Position numbers and translations under genes: made by a program | Notes under the pieces: model-generated | What the model was told of the DNA's origin: nothing | The model's database searches: none | What the model saw: the letters and a program-made list of their open reading frames with translations, nothing else | Shown: in pieces, positions 55,378 to 63,613 of the stretch | Layout: each line of letters opens with the position of its first letter | Numbering within the stretch: the stretch's first letter is position 1 | Origin: Marinomonas hwangdonensis | Lineage (GTDB): Bacteria > Pseudomonadota > Gammaproteobacteria > Pseudomonadales > Marinomonadaceae | DNA length: 64,000 bases | Assembly (NCBI RefSeq): GCF_003721245.1 | Contig: NZ_RIZG01000006.1 | Coordinates: forward strand, 1-64,000 | Direction of reading: 5' to 3'

Positions 55378-56313
55378 ATGGCAAGCATGTTAGACGCTGT
55401 AGATCAGAGAACCAAGTTAGTGGGTGAAAACCGCCTAGAACTGCTCATGTTTCGTCTTGGCAGAATGCAAATGTTTGCCATAAACGTGTTTAAGGTTCAA
55501 GAGGTGGTTATGCTGCCAAAATTGAATCTTATGCCGCATAGACACCCGTCAGTCGCTGGTGTGACGCATTTTAGAGGGCGAACGGTTCCTGTTATTGATT
55601 TGTCAGAAGCCATAGGTATGAAGCCGATTGATCGCTCTCAGCCGTGCAACCTAATAGTGACAGAATACAATAATACCGTTCAAGGCTTCATGGTTGGTGA
55701 AGTTGACCGTATCATTAATATGAACTGGAATGAGATTTTACCACCGCCGGATGGCACGGGCCGTCAACATTATTTAACAGCGATCACTCGTGTCAATGAT
55801 CGAATTGTTGAGATCATTGATGTTGAAAAAGTGCTCGCTGAAATATCGCCTTACGACAGTACAGTGAGCGATGACATCATTGATAAAGATCTACTTCAAT
55901 TGGCAAAAGGGCTTGAGGTTTTAGTCGTTGACGACTCTTCTGTGGGTCTGGCTCAGTGCCGGTCTACGTTAGATTATCTTGGCATTACCGTGCATACAGC
56001 AACAGACGGTAAGCGTGGTCTAGAGAAATTGAAAAAATGGGCCGCAGACGGTGAAGTGGTTCCTGAAAAACTCTTGATGATGATCACGGACGCTGAAATG
56101 CCGGAAATGGATGGCTATCGCTTGACTCGCGAGGTACGTGAAGATCCACGCTTAAAAGATCTTTATATTGTGCTACATACTTCTTTAAGTGGCAGCTTTA
56201 ACAAAGCCATGGTGCAAAAGGTAGGCTGTGACGATTTCTTGTCAAAATTTCAACCGGACAAACTGGCTTCTTTGATCCAAGATCGGATACGTAGCGTCGT
56301 AAATCGTGAATGA
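55378..56313 (+). CDS. cheV: Chemotaxis coupling protein CheV
   Basis: A 311-aa CheW-receiver fusion. The CheW domain (about 20-165) contains FAINVFKVQEVV and HFRGRTVPVIDLS. The receiver domain (about 180-305) has VVDDSSVG, the likely phosphorylated Asp238 in MITDAEMPEMDG, the Thr/Ser switch in VLHTSLSG and Lys in FLSKFQ. All receiver residues are intact. CheV links receptors to CheA and adapts by phosphorylation. CGGAG lies upstream. A terminator follows. No other chemotaxis gene is adjacent. Confidence 0.96.
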   Translation: MASMLDAVDQRTKLVGENRLELLMFRLGRMQMFAINVFKVQEVVMLPKLNLMPHRHPSVAGVTHFRGRTVPVIDLSEAIGMKPIDRSQPCNLIVTEYNNTVQGFMVGEVDRIINMNWNEILPPPDGTGRQHYLTAITRVNDRIVEIIDVEKVLAEISPYDSTVSDDIIDKDLLQLAKGLEVLVVDDSSVGLAQCRSTLDYLGITVHTATDGKRGLEKLKKWAADGEVVPEKLLMMITDAEMPEMDGYRLTREVREDPRLKDLYIVLHTSLSGSFNKAMVQKVGCDDFLSKFQPDKLASLIQDRIRSVVNRE

Positions 56314-56342
56314 AACGTAGCTAGACACATGTACCAACCAAT

Positions 56343-56377
56343 AAAAAGCAGGCTATTAACGTCTGCTTTTTATTTTG
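56343..56377 (+). terminator. Rho-independent terminator of cheV
   Basis: AAAAAGCAG and CTGCTTTTT with an 11-base loop, then TATTTTGG. It is about 30 bases after the cheV stop. Confidence 0.75.
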
Positions 56378-56450
56378 GATTCACTTTTTTTAGGCTTTCT
56401 TATCTAAATCAAAGTTGTTTAAAACGAATAAACTGGGTTTTTTAAACATC

Positions 56451-57254
56451 ATGCCGAATATTGAGCTGCTCATATTGTTTGCTGTGATTGGTGTTGCTAC
56501 AGGGCCAATGGCGTCCACCATATTGATTTCTCCTGCTTTACTGGCAGTTCCAATTTTATCCTTTTTTCTTCCAGTCCTTGGCTTATCATTTGATGCTTGG
56601 TTTTTAGTTTGCATTGCTACGGCTATTGTCGCCTTTCTTCCAACGCATCTTTACGCTTGGATTGTGGGAATGAAAAATAAGACCGTGGAGACACAAGTTC
56701 TTATTCGTCATACAGCGGGCATGGGGATGGGAGGTGTGATTGGCGCTCAGTTGTTATCTTTGGCTTCTGTATGGGCGTTTACATTGGCTTTTAGTTTGAT
56801 CGCCTTGCTGGCAATAGTCGGTGTTATTCTTGATTTGTTGAAAAAATCCAAGCCCATTCTTTTTCACCCGTACCTAGGTAACATGCCATCAGGTCTACTC
56901 ATAGGTACGGTGTCTGTTGTTTCAGGAAACGGAGGTGGCGTTTTAGGACATTATTTTTGTCACTTCAAACGCCTCCCTGTTCAGTTACAACAAAGCACGG
57001 TAGAGGGATTCGTTGTCTTTATATCGATAGCGGCCATGGTGGGTTTTCTTTACCCTGCCAGCGCATTTGATAACATGGCATTGCAAGGCTTCGCAGGTGT
57101 TATTTATCTTCCAGGTGCAGGCGCTTTGGCAATAAGTCATTTTTTCTTCTATTGGCTCTGTCGTAACCGAGGCAATGAACTCGACAAAAAGGTATTATCG
57201 ATGAGTTTTGTGATCTTTTTGTTGGCTTCTTTAACTCGTATGTGGACAACATAG
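56451..57254 (+). CDS. TSUP family (TauE/SafE-like) membrane permease
   Basis: A 267-aa protein with seven to eight membrane spans, of the sulfite exporter TauE/SafE family: two repeated halves, with MPNIELLILFAVIG at the start, TAGMGMGGVIGAQLLS and the second half with GLLIGTVSVVSGNGGGVLG. The substrate is an organosulfur or C2 compound in the family but cannot be named here. A TTG at 56415 would add 12 residues; ATG 56451 is preferred although no strong ribosome site is seen. A terminator overlaps the stop codon. Confidence 0.8.
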   Translation: MPNIELLILFAVIGVATGPMASTILISPALLAVPILSFFLPVLGLSFDAWFLVCIATAIVAFLPTHLYAWIVGMKNKTVETQVLIRHTAGMGMGGVIGAQLLSLASVWAFTLAFSLIALLAIVGVILDLLKKSKPILFHPYLGNMPSGLLIGTVSVVSGNGGGVLGHYFCHFKRLPVQLQQSTVEGFVVFISIAAMVGFLYPASAFDNMALQGFAGVIYLPGAGALAISHFFFYWLCRNRGNELDKKVLSMSFVIFLLASLTRMWTT

Positions 57255-57285
57255 CCGCAAATTAAGCGGCTTTCTTTTATTTTTT
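57253..57285 (+). terminator. Rho-independent terminator of the TSUP gene
   Basis: AGCCGC and GCGGCT around a 7-base loop, followed by TTCTTTTATTTTTT. The stem starts inside the stop codon. Confidence 0.8.
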
Positions 57286-57353
57286 AATCCAAATTTATAC
57301 GATAAACGTTTTTAAAGTTTCCTCATTTTAAGAATTAACCGATAAGGTATAGC

Positions 57354-58346
57354 ATGAATAATACAAGTAATTACGGTGTACTAATGATGAATTTAGGAAC
57401 ACCTGACGCGCCCCATGCGCCTGAAGTTCGACGTTATCTGAGAGAGTTTCTGTCTGATTCTCGCGTGGTAGATTTAAATCCTCTGTTGTGGAAGCCTATT
57501 TTAAACCTGATCATTTTGACCATTCGGCCCCCAAAGGTGGCCAAAATCTATCAACAAGTGTGGATGGATGAAGGGTCACCTTTATTGGTGCTAAGCCAAC
57601 GGTTGAAAGAGAATGTTAAAACGGCCTTGAGTGAAAAAGCCGGTCATACCGTTCCTGTTGAGCTGGCCATGACGTATGGCAATCCTAGTGTTGAAGTCGC
57701 CGCGAATAAACTTCGTGAGCAGGGCGTCACAAACATCCTTGTTGTCCCTATGTATCCTCAATTTTCTGCCACCACCACGGCGGCGGCTTATGATAGGTTA
57801 ATGAAGTCATTGAAGCGCTGCCCTCATTGGCCGTCACTTCAATTGTTGCACGATTATGCCGACCATCCGCTGTACATTAAAGCGCTTGCAGATTCGGTAC
57901 GGGCACAATGGGATAAGCAAGGTGAGCGCCGTCACCTAGTGTTTTCTTTTCATGGTATACCTAAACGATACGTAACTAACGGCGATCCCTATGCGAGACG
58001 CTGCCACCTGACCAGCCGTTTGGTTGCTGAAGAGCTTGAGTTAACAGAAGCAGACTGGACACATGTATACCAGTCACGGTTTGGACGTGAAGAGTGGTTA
58101 AAACCTTACGCTGATGTCACGTTAAAAGCCATGCCATCAAAAGGGATTAAAAGCATCAATGTGATCAGCCCCGCTTTTTCAATTGACTGCATTGAAACAT
58201 TAGAAGAAATCACCATAGAACTTGGGGATGAATTTAAACATAACGGTGGCGAAGCGTTTGACTATATTCCCGCTCTTAACGATTCACCGGATCAAGTCGC
58301 ACTCTACCTAAATTTGATCGAGCAGAATACCAAGCAATGGCAGTAA
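57354..58346 (+). CDS. hemH: Ferrochelatase
   Basis: Inserts Fe2+ into protoporphyrin IX, the last step of haem synthesis, at the inner face of the membrane. 330 aa. VLMMNLGTPDAP, the catalytic His in FSFHGIPKRYV, and the conserved Glu in SIDCIETLEEI are present. Many ferrochelatases have a [2Fe-2S] cluster near the C-terminus; no Cys cluster is seen here. AAGG precedes the ATG. A HAD gene follows after 1 base. Confidence 0.97.
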   Translation: MNNTSNYGVLMMNLGTPDAPHAPEVRRYLREFLSDSRVVDLNPLLWKPILNLIILTIRPPKVAKIYQQVWMDEGSPLLVLSQRLKENVKTALSEKAGHTVPVELAMTYGNPSVEVAANKLREQGVTNILVVPMYPQFSATTTAAAYDRLMKSLKRCPHWPSLQLLHDYADHPLYIKALADSVRAQWDKQGERRHLVFSFHGIPKRYVTNGDPYARRCHLTSRLVAEELELTEADWTHVYQSRFGREEWLKPYADVTLKAMPSKGIKSINVISPAFSIDCIETLEEITIELGDEFKHNGGEAFDYIPALNDSPDQVALYLNLIEQNTKQWQ

Positions 58347-58347
58347 T

Positions 58348-59103
58348 ATGAGTTCTATAATGACTGAAGTACAAAACAATGGGTTAACGACGATCGCTTT
58401 TGATGCTGACGATACTTTGTGGCGAAATGAAGATATTTTTATCCACGCCCAGGACGAATTTATACGATTGCTTTCGCCATATCATGATGATAACTATATC
58501 CGCTCGCATCTAAACGAAGTGCAGATTAAAAACCTTGAGCATTTTGGCTATGGCATAAAAGGTTTTACCCTATCAATGATAGAGACAGCGATAGAATTAA
58601 CGGAAGGCCGCGTTACGGGCAGAGAAATACATGAGATTATTCAGTTAGCCAAATGCATGCTCGCATCGCGCGTTGAACTGCTGCCGAATGTTTCCCAGGT
58701 GCTAGCAGAACTGCAAGGAAAATATCGTTTAATGGTAATCACAAAAGGCGATCTTCTTGATCAAGAAAGTAAACTGGCTCGCTCCGGTATCGCTGATGTG
58801 TTTGATGCTATTGAAGTAGTCAGCGATAAAACCTCGGATGCGTACCAACAAATACTGCAGCGACACAAAATAGCCGCCGAAGAGTTTCTTATGGTGGGCA
58901 ACTCTCTAAAGTCGGACATTCTTCCGGTTTTGGATGTGGGTGGACAAGCGCTGCACATACCTTATCACAGCACATGGGATCATGAACTTGTCACAGAAAG
59001 TACTCTTTTACGCTATCCTCAACTCGGAGCGTTGAGAGACATTTCTCAGCTTATTGATTGGTTGAGTGCTGTATCATCAAATACTGAAAAGGCGAAATTA
59101 TGA
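58348..59103 (+). CDS. HAD family hydrolase
   Basis: A 251-aa phosphatase-like protein. HAD motif I is FDADDTLWRNED (both Asp), motif II is MVITKGD, motif III the Lys in SDKTS, and motif IV is GNSLKSDILP. The helical cap (about 45-100) places it with the YjjG/phosphoglycolate-type group, but the substrate cannot be given. It sits 1 bp after hemH and overlaps the next gene by ATGA, so it is co-transcribed. Confidence 0.87.
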   Translation: MSSIMTEVQNNGLTTIAFDADDTLWRNEDIFIHAQDEFIRLLSPYHDDNYIRSHLNEVQIKNLEHFGYGIKGFTLSMIETAIELTEGRVTGREIHEIIQLAKCMLASRVELLPNVSQVLAELQGKYRLMVITKGDLLDQESKLARSGIADVFDAIEVVSDKTSDAYQQILQRHKIAAEEFLMVGNSLKSDILPVLDVGGQALHIPYHSTWDHELVTESTLLRYPQLGALRDISQLIDWLSAVSSNTEKAKL

Positions 59104-59429
59104 AATACATCAAGGTTATGATTGCCTCATTGATGGTCATGTCCAGTTTGGCTCAAGCCGACGAAAACACGTTAGACAAGGCCAAAGTGGGCGCACTTCA
59201 ATTATGGGAAAAGACAAAAACGACTACCTCGGAGGTGGCTGAAAAAACCTCGCAAAAAGCCTCTGAAGTGGGTGATAGAGCGTCTAAAATTGGAAGCAAG
59301 GTATCGGAAAGCGCGAAAGAAACTGGTGCCATAGCTTGGGAAAAAACAAAAGAAGCAGGATCTGCCACCGCAGAAGCGGCAAGAAAAGGGGCTGATAAAA
59401 TCCGAGGACTTGTTGATAAAGAAGAATGA
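59100..59429 (+). CDS. Small exported LEA-like repeat protein
   Basis: A 109-aa protein. Signal peptide of about 20 residues (VMIASLMVMSSLAQA) followed by a strongly amphipathic, Ala/Lys/Glu/Thr/Ser-rich segment with near-11-residue repeats: WEKTKTTTSEVAEKTSQKA, SEVGDRASKIGSKVSESA, KETGAIAWEKTKEAGSAT, AEAARKGADKIRG. This is the pattern of group 3 LEA proteins, which stay unfolded and become helical on drying. A membrane-protective or stress role in the periplasm is inference. It overlaps the HAD gene by 4 bp. Confidence 0.75.
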   Translation: MKYIKVMIASLMVMSSLAQADENTLDKAKVGALQLWEKTKTTTSEVAEKTSQKASEVGDRASKIGSKVSESAKETGAIAWEKTKEAGSATAEAARKGADKIRGLVDKEE

Positions 59430-59489
59430 CAAGAAGACAGTGCATTTTGTATGAAAGAGTAATACGTAAGTAACGAAAAGAGCTGACAC

Positions 59490-60002
59490 ATGTCTGACCA
59501 AGATAATAGCCACCCAAAGCAACCTCCCTCTAATTGGGAGCAAGAATTCCTAGACCAAGACGATGCTCATGTTCGCGCCGCTAAGATTCGTTATCGCTGT
59601 CCAAAATGCGAGAGCTTATTGGTTTTAAAGGAGGGGGCAAATGGCTCTTTTTGGGGGTGTGAAGCATTCCCAATATGTGATTACACAGCAAACAATCAAG
59701 AGGGCAAACCGGTTAGGCCTATACGTTACCTTTGCCCTGCGTGTCACTCACCACTGAGAAAAAAAACCTTTAAAGACAATACTTTTTGGGGATGCTCAAG
59801 TTATCCAGAATGTAAAATAACGGTTGAAGACAACCATGGTGTTCCATCAGATACAAAAAAGTACCCTTGTCGAGAGTGTGGTCATTACCTTATCAGAAAA
59901 AGAAGTAAAAACGGCTATTTCTGGGGGTGCATTACCTATCCAAAGTGCAAAAACACCTTGAATGACGACAAGGGATTACCAGTATTACGAAAAAAACGCT
60001 AG
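59490..60002 (+). CDS. Protein with three topoisomerase-type C4 zinc ribbons
   Basis: A 170-aa protein made almost wholly of three topoisomerase I-type zinc fingers: CPKCESLLVLKEG with FWGCEAFPIC, CPACHSPLRKKTF with FWGCSSYPEC, and CRECGHYLIRKRS with FWGCITYPKC. There is no topoisomerase core. It should bind single-stranded nucleic acid. The linkers are Lys-rich and the acidic N-terminus is short. Its 3' end overlaps convergent yfcH by 4 bp. Function beyond binding is unknown. Confidence 0.88.
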   Translation: MSDQDNSHPKQPPSNWEQEFLDQDDAHVRAAKIRYRCPKCESLLVLKEGANGSFWGCEAFPICDYTANNQEGKPVRPIRYLCPACHSPLRKKTFKDNTFWGCSSYPECKITVEDNHGVPSDTKKYPCRECGHYLIRKRSKNGYFWGCITYPKCKNTLNDDKGLPVLRKKR

Positions 60003-60886
60003 TCAGCTTCTATATCCTGCAATGCTCTCTCTAATTGGCCAAATTGAAATGAAAAACCTTTGTTCTCAAGTTTGTGGCAGGTGATTTTTGGACCTTCTGT
60101 TAACAGACTGGCCATTTCACCAAAAATGAGATTAAGCAGCCATTTGGGGGTTGGCATAAAAGCAGGTCGGTTTAATGAGGCGGCGTAGTATTTGGCAAAC
60201 TGCTTTTGTTGTACTACTTCTGGGGCCACTAAATTAAAGGTACCTTGGTAAGAGTCATCAGACATGGCCGCTGTGATGGCGCCAACAACGTCATCAATAT
60301 GCACCCATGGGAACCATTGTTTTCCATCAGCAATTGGCCCACCCATTCCCAATAAAAAGGGAAGTCGCATTTTTTTCAAAGCACCGCCTTTGCCAAGTAC
60401 GACCCCCAATCTAAAAATGGTTAAGTGGGTGTTTATGTCTGCATCTTGAAAAGCCTTAGCTGCATTTTCCCAAGCTAGGCATAAGTCATGAGAGAAACCC
60501 TCTCTGGGCGGCGTCTCTTCATCAAAAATACCGTTTCGTGCAACACCATAGTAGCCAACAGCGGACATAGAAATAATGCGTTTGGGTCGGTGTTGTAGAC
60601 TTTTCTGAATTTTGTTTGTCAGTGCTACTCTGCTATCGAATAAAGCTTGCTTGCGTTTTTTTGTCCAAGGTTGCGCCGCGATGTTTTCTCCAGCCAAATT
60701 GATGAAAATATCGAATTCTTCGTCTATTTGTACCAAGGTCTCGGTGGTTACTTGCGTCACTTTAGCGTCTAAGCGGCGGTCATTGACTGATCTGACGACC
60801 GCATGTACTTGATGTTCATTTTGCAGTAACGACTTAAGCAAGGTCTGCCCGATAAATCCTGTGGCTCCTGAAATTAAAACCTTCAT
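59999..60886 (-). CDS. yfcH: TIGR01777 family NAD(P)-binding epimerase-like protein (YfcH)
   Basis: A 295-aa short-chain dehydrogenase-like protein. GATGFIGQ at the N-terminus, INLAGENIAAQPW, the catalytic YYGV (Tyr) in SMSAVGYYG and FNLVAPEVV fit the TIGR01777/YfcH group. The role in cells is not well known (a cell-division inhibitor SulA annotation is a historical error). It converges on the triple zinc-ribbon gene. Confidence 0.9.
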   Translation of the reverse strand: MKVLISGATGFIGQTLLKSLLQNEHQVHAVVRSVNDRRLDAKVTQVTTETLVQIDEEFDIFINLAGENIAAQPWTKKRKQALFDSRVALTNKIQKSLQHRPKRIISMSAVGYYGVARNGIFDEETPPREGFSHDLCLAWENAAKAFQDADINTHLTIFRLGVVLGKGGALKKMRLPFLLGMGGPIADGKQWFPWVHIDDVVGAITAAMSDDSYQGTFNLVAPEVVQQKQFAKYYAASLNRPAFMPTPKWLLNLIFGEMASLLTEGPKITCHKLENKGFSFQFGQLERALQDIEAD

Positions 60887-61154
60887 CCAAATACGCCTTA
60901 GTTAGGTTAGTGTTAGGTCATACGCATAATAACGGATTTAAGATCAAAGACAGCAAGACTGGTGATTATGGTTAAATGATTTTTTGATATAACACCGCTC
61001 GTTGTGTTCGAAATAAGCCGTGTTTCTACTAAATGGCTTTAAACAGTCCGCTTTTGCGTGTACGGAGGATTAGTTTTAAGGTTTTTTGCTCTGCACCTTC
61101 TTTTTCTCGGGTAGGATAGCTAAAATATCGGACTGATTAAAATTAGGAACGAAT

Positions 61155-61532
61155 ATGTTACGCGAAGAATATGACCACATTGTCCTACTTGCCCATGGAA
61201 GTCCTGATCCGCTTTGGAAACAACCGTTTGAATCTTTATATCAACAAATTGCTCAGTCTTATGGCGCTAAAGGTATCAGCCTAGCTTATATGGAGCTGAC
61301 ATCGCCTTCCCTTGAAGATGTGATTGCAGGATTGACCAGTGATGTGAGAAAAGTGGCTGTACTGCCTTTGTTTTTCGCAGTTGGACGTCACCTGCGTAAA
61401 GATGTTCCTGCACAAATTGAAACATTACAAACAGAGCAGCTAACGATATCTTTATTACCTCCAATAGGCGACGATGAATTGGTAAAACAAGCCATGATGT
61501 CCGTTGTTGCAAGCCACTTAGGCCGAGCCTGA
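61155..61532 (+). CDS. cbiX: CbiX-type sirohydrochlorin chelatase-like protein
   Basis: A 125-aa half-length chelatase of the CbiX short form. The catalytic His in VLLAHGSPDP and the second His in VGRHLRKDVPAQ match the metal-insertion site. Short CbiX proteins dimerise and insert Co or Fe into sirohydrochlorin. No cobalamin genes are near. AGGAA lies upstream. The Wadjet-type operon starts 39 bp downstream, and co-transcription is possible. Confidence 0.88.
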   Translation: MLREEYDHIVLLAHGSPDPLWKQPFESLYQQIAQSYGAKGISLAYMELTSPSLEDVIAGLTSDVRKVAVLPLFFAVGRHLRKDVPAQIETLQTEQLTISLLPPIGDDELVKQAMMSVVASHLGRA

Positions 61533-61571
61533 CAGTGCAACCTTCTATTCTTGGTTCATGGAGTTGAATGA

Positions 61572-62978
61572 ATGCTATTTAAACACTTGCCCGATGAGAT
61601 ATTTCAGGCTCTAAGTGGTTCAAATAAGATGCTGATCGAAGCGGTGCTTTTTGACCTAGCAGAGGTTTTTTATGATCATGCTGAAGACCCAATAAAAGAC
61701 AAGTCGACCATCATTGAATCAATTGAAGACACCTTGCACAAGTTGGACACAATTGCATGGAACGATGAGCATAAAGAGTCTTTTGAGTCACCAAAAACCA
61801 TTCACGATTACGCATTACGCATTTATCATCGGTTGGTGAATACTGGGTGGTTAGTAGAAGAGCAAGAGCTGTATCGTGTCAGTGTTTTAATGACTCCGCA
61901 GATTTCCATGCTACTGCGTTCTTTGGTCGAAATTAGCCGCCACGGTAAGCGCAACTATGGCGCAACGGTATTGAGCATTCTTAGTAACCTTGAAGCCGTG
62001 GCCAAAAATCCGCAAGAGCGGGGCGTTATCTTGCGACAGTCAGCAGAAGCCTCAAGAGACTTTTCGGCCCATTTGAATCAAATTTTGCTGGGCATTCGCA
62101 GCTTACAAAGAGAGCTGTTTGCGAGTCGTGACCCTAAAGCAATTGTTGCTGGTTTCTTTGATTTGTTTGTCGAGGGAATACTGATCGCTGACTATAAAAC
62201 CATTAAAACGAGCAACAATCCTTTTCGATTTCGACGCCAGATTCTTGAGTTGACACAAGAGTTCTTGTCTAACCCAGACATTATGAAGCAGGTGACTCAA
62301 TGTTACGTTGATCAACAATTGATAACCGTTACGCAAGCTCAAGCCATGGTTGAAAAGGATTGTCGTGACATCATTCAAACCTTTAGTAATATTGAGCAAC
62401 GCTTAGAGCGCATTGATGAATACCGTTATCGATTAGAAAAACGAGCTGCTGACACTGCCCGTTACATGGACAGCTCGCGCCCTGGTTTGGCCAATAAGAT
62501 CGCCGGAATAATTGCAGATGTGGCTAAATTCGAAAAGCTGCCCATTTTGAAACAAGTTGTGGGTGCACGTTTTGTCGGTATGGCGTCAGCCGCACAACCG
62601 ACAAGACGCCGTGAACCACCACCACCGCGAGTCATGACACCGATAGAAGTGTCAGAAGAAGCCATCAAGATACGCGATCAACAACGCCGCTTTCATGAAG
62701 CAAGACAGGTCACTATTCCTAAGATGCAAAGCTATTTAGAAAAGCAAATGGCAGCGGAAAACAGCAAACATATTTTAGATTTTACCATTGAGTCGGTTGA
62801 AGACTTCGTTTGCTTTGATCACTTGCGCTATGTTGGCTCCCTGGGCGTCAGTGCGAAAAAAATTGAGGATTTATTCGAAGTGCATTTCACCAACCAGTAT
62901 TTAGACGTGCATGACTTTGTTGAATGTCGTGAATTTAGTGTGATACGCAGGAGCAAAGCGCCATGCTTAGAGAATTAA
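61572..62978 (+). CDS. jetA: Wadjet/Mks kleisin-like subunit JetA (MksF-type)
   Basis: A 468-aa protein with the size and features of JetA of Wadjet systems outside type I: an N-terminal winged-helix and helical part (LFKHLPDEIFQALSG, YALRIYHRLVNTGWLVEEQ), a long coiled middle (about 120-330), a Pro-rich linker (RREPPPPRVM, about 357-366), and a C-terminal winged helix. It does not look like DUF3375 of type I. It should bridge the SMC heads of JetC, as kleisins do. GGAG lies 8 bases upstream. It overlaps jetB by 16 bp. Assigned by family memory and by the operon, not by search. Confidence 0.8.
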   Translation: MLFKHLPDEIFQALSGSNKMLIEAVLFDLAEVFYDHAEDPIKDKSTIIESIEDTLHKLDTIAWNDEHKESFESPKTIHDYALRIYHRLVNTGWLVEEQELYRVSVLMTPQISMLLRSLVEISRHGKRNYGATVLSILSNLEAVAKNPQERGVILRQSAEASRDFSAHLNQILLGIRSLQRELFASRDPKAIVAGFFDLFVEGILIADYKTIKTSNNPFRFRRQILELTQEFLSNPDIMKQVTQCYVDQQLITVTQAQAMVEKDCRDIIQTFSNIEQRLERIDEYRYRLEKRAADTARYMDSSRPGLANKIAGIIADVAKFEKLPILKQVVGARFVGMASAAQPTRRREPPPPRVMTPIEVSEEAIKIRDQQRRFHEARQVTIPKMQSYLEKQMAAENSKHILDFTIESVEDFVCFDHLRYVGSLGVSAKKIEDLFEVHFTNQYLDVHDFVECREFSVIRRSKAPCLEN

Positions 62979-63604
62979 AAAAAGTCGTTGAAGAGTCTGG
63001 GAAAGACGCACAAGAGTTTCAGCAGACGGCAAACTTCATCCTTGCTAACCAATTTGCCAGCGCCTATAAGCACGGACAGCGTAAACATTATCTACTTATT
63101 GAGTCTTATCAAGAGTATTTTGAGCGCTTATTTGATGCCTTAGGAATGACGCTTTATATCAATGAAAATGAGCGCCTTGCGGGTGTGTTACCCATTCAAA
63201 AAGAAGCGTTTGTACGCTTAAAAACCGATGAAACCTTATTTTTACTCGTATTGCGACAGATCTATGAAGAAAAAATAGAGAATTTCGAGGTGGACAACGG
63301 TTTTGTTGCTACCAACACTCACACTATTTTGGATAGATTTGTGCAGTTGGTAAAAAGAGAAATCCCGAATGAAACTCGCTTTAAAGATATACTGGCGTTG
63401 TTCAGCCGTCACGGCATTATTATTCGTGGTAAGTCTTATGAAGAAGACAGTAAAAATTTGATGATTAACATTACTCCTGTGGTGAGGTTAATTGTGACAG
63501 AAGCTTACTTGCGACAGTTAGAGTCTTTCAATGGGGCCGATCCAGACGAAGATGACATGGCTGAATTGACTACAGAGACAGAAAACACAGGCACGCAGGA
63601 ATAG
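62963..63604 (+). CDS. jetB: Wadjet/Mks KITE-like subunit JetB (DUF4194, MksE-type)
   Basis: A 213-aa protein of the DUF4194 family, with FILANQFASAYKHGQ and LLIESYQEYFERLFDALG near the N-terminus, RLAGVLPIQ, and a C-terminal acidic tail (DPDEDDMAEL). It should form the KITE dimer that binds the kleisin. It begins inside jetA (16-bp overlap) and ends 9 bp before jetC. Confidence 0.85.
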   Translation: MLRELKKVVEESGKDAQEFQQTANFILANQFASAYKHGQRKHYLLIESYQEYFERLFDALGMTLYINENERLAGVLPIQKEAFVRLKTDETLFLLVLRQIYEEKIENFEVDNGFVATNTHTILDRFVQLVKREIPNETRFKDILALFSRHGIIIRGKSYEEDSKNLMINITPVVRLIVTEAYLRQLESFNGADPDEDDMAELTTETENTGTQE

Positions 63605-63613
63605 GACCAAAAT

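Noticed and set aside
59198-59543. Three minus-strand ORFs across the LEA-like gene
   Set aside because: They arise from the repeated Lys/Ala/Glu codons. Ser/Phe-rich translations, no ribosome sites.
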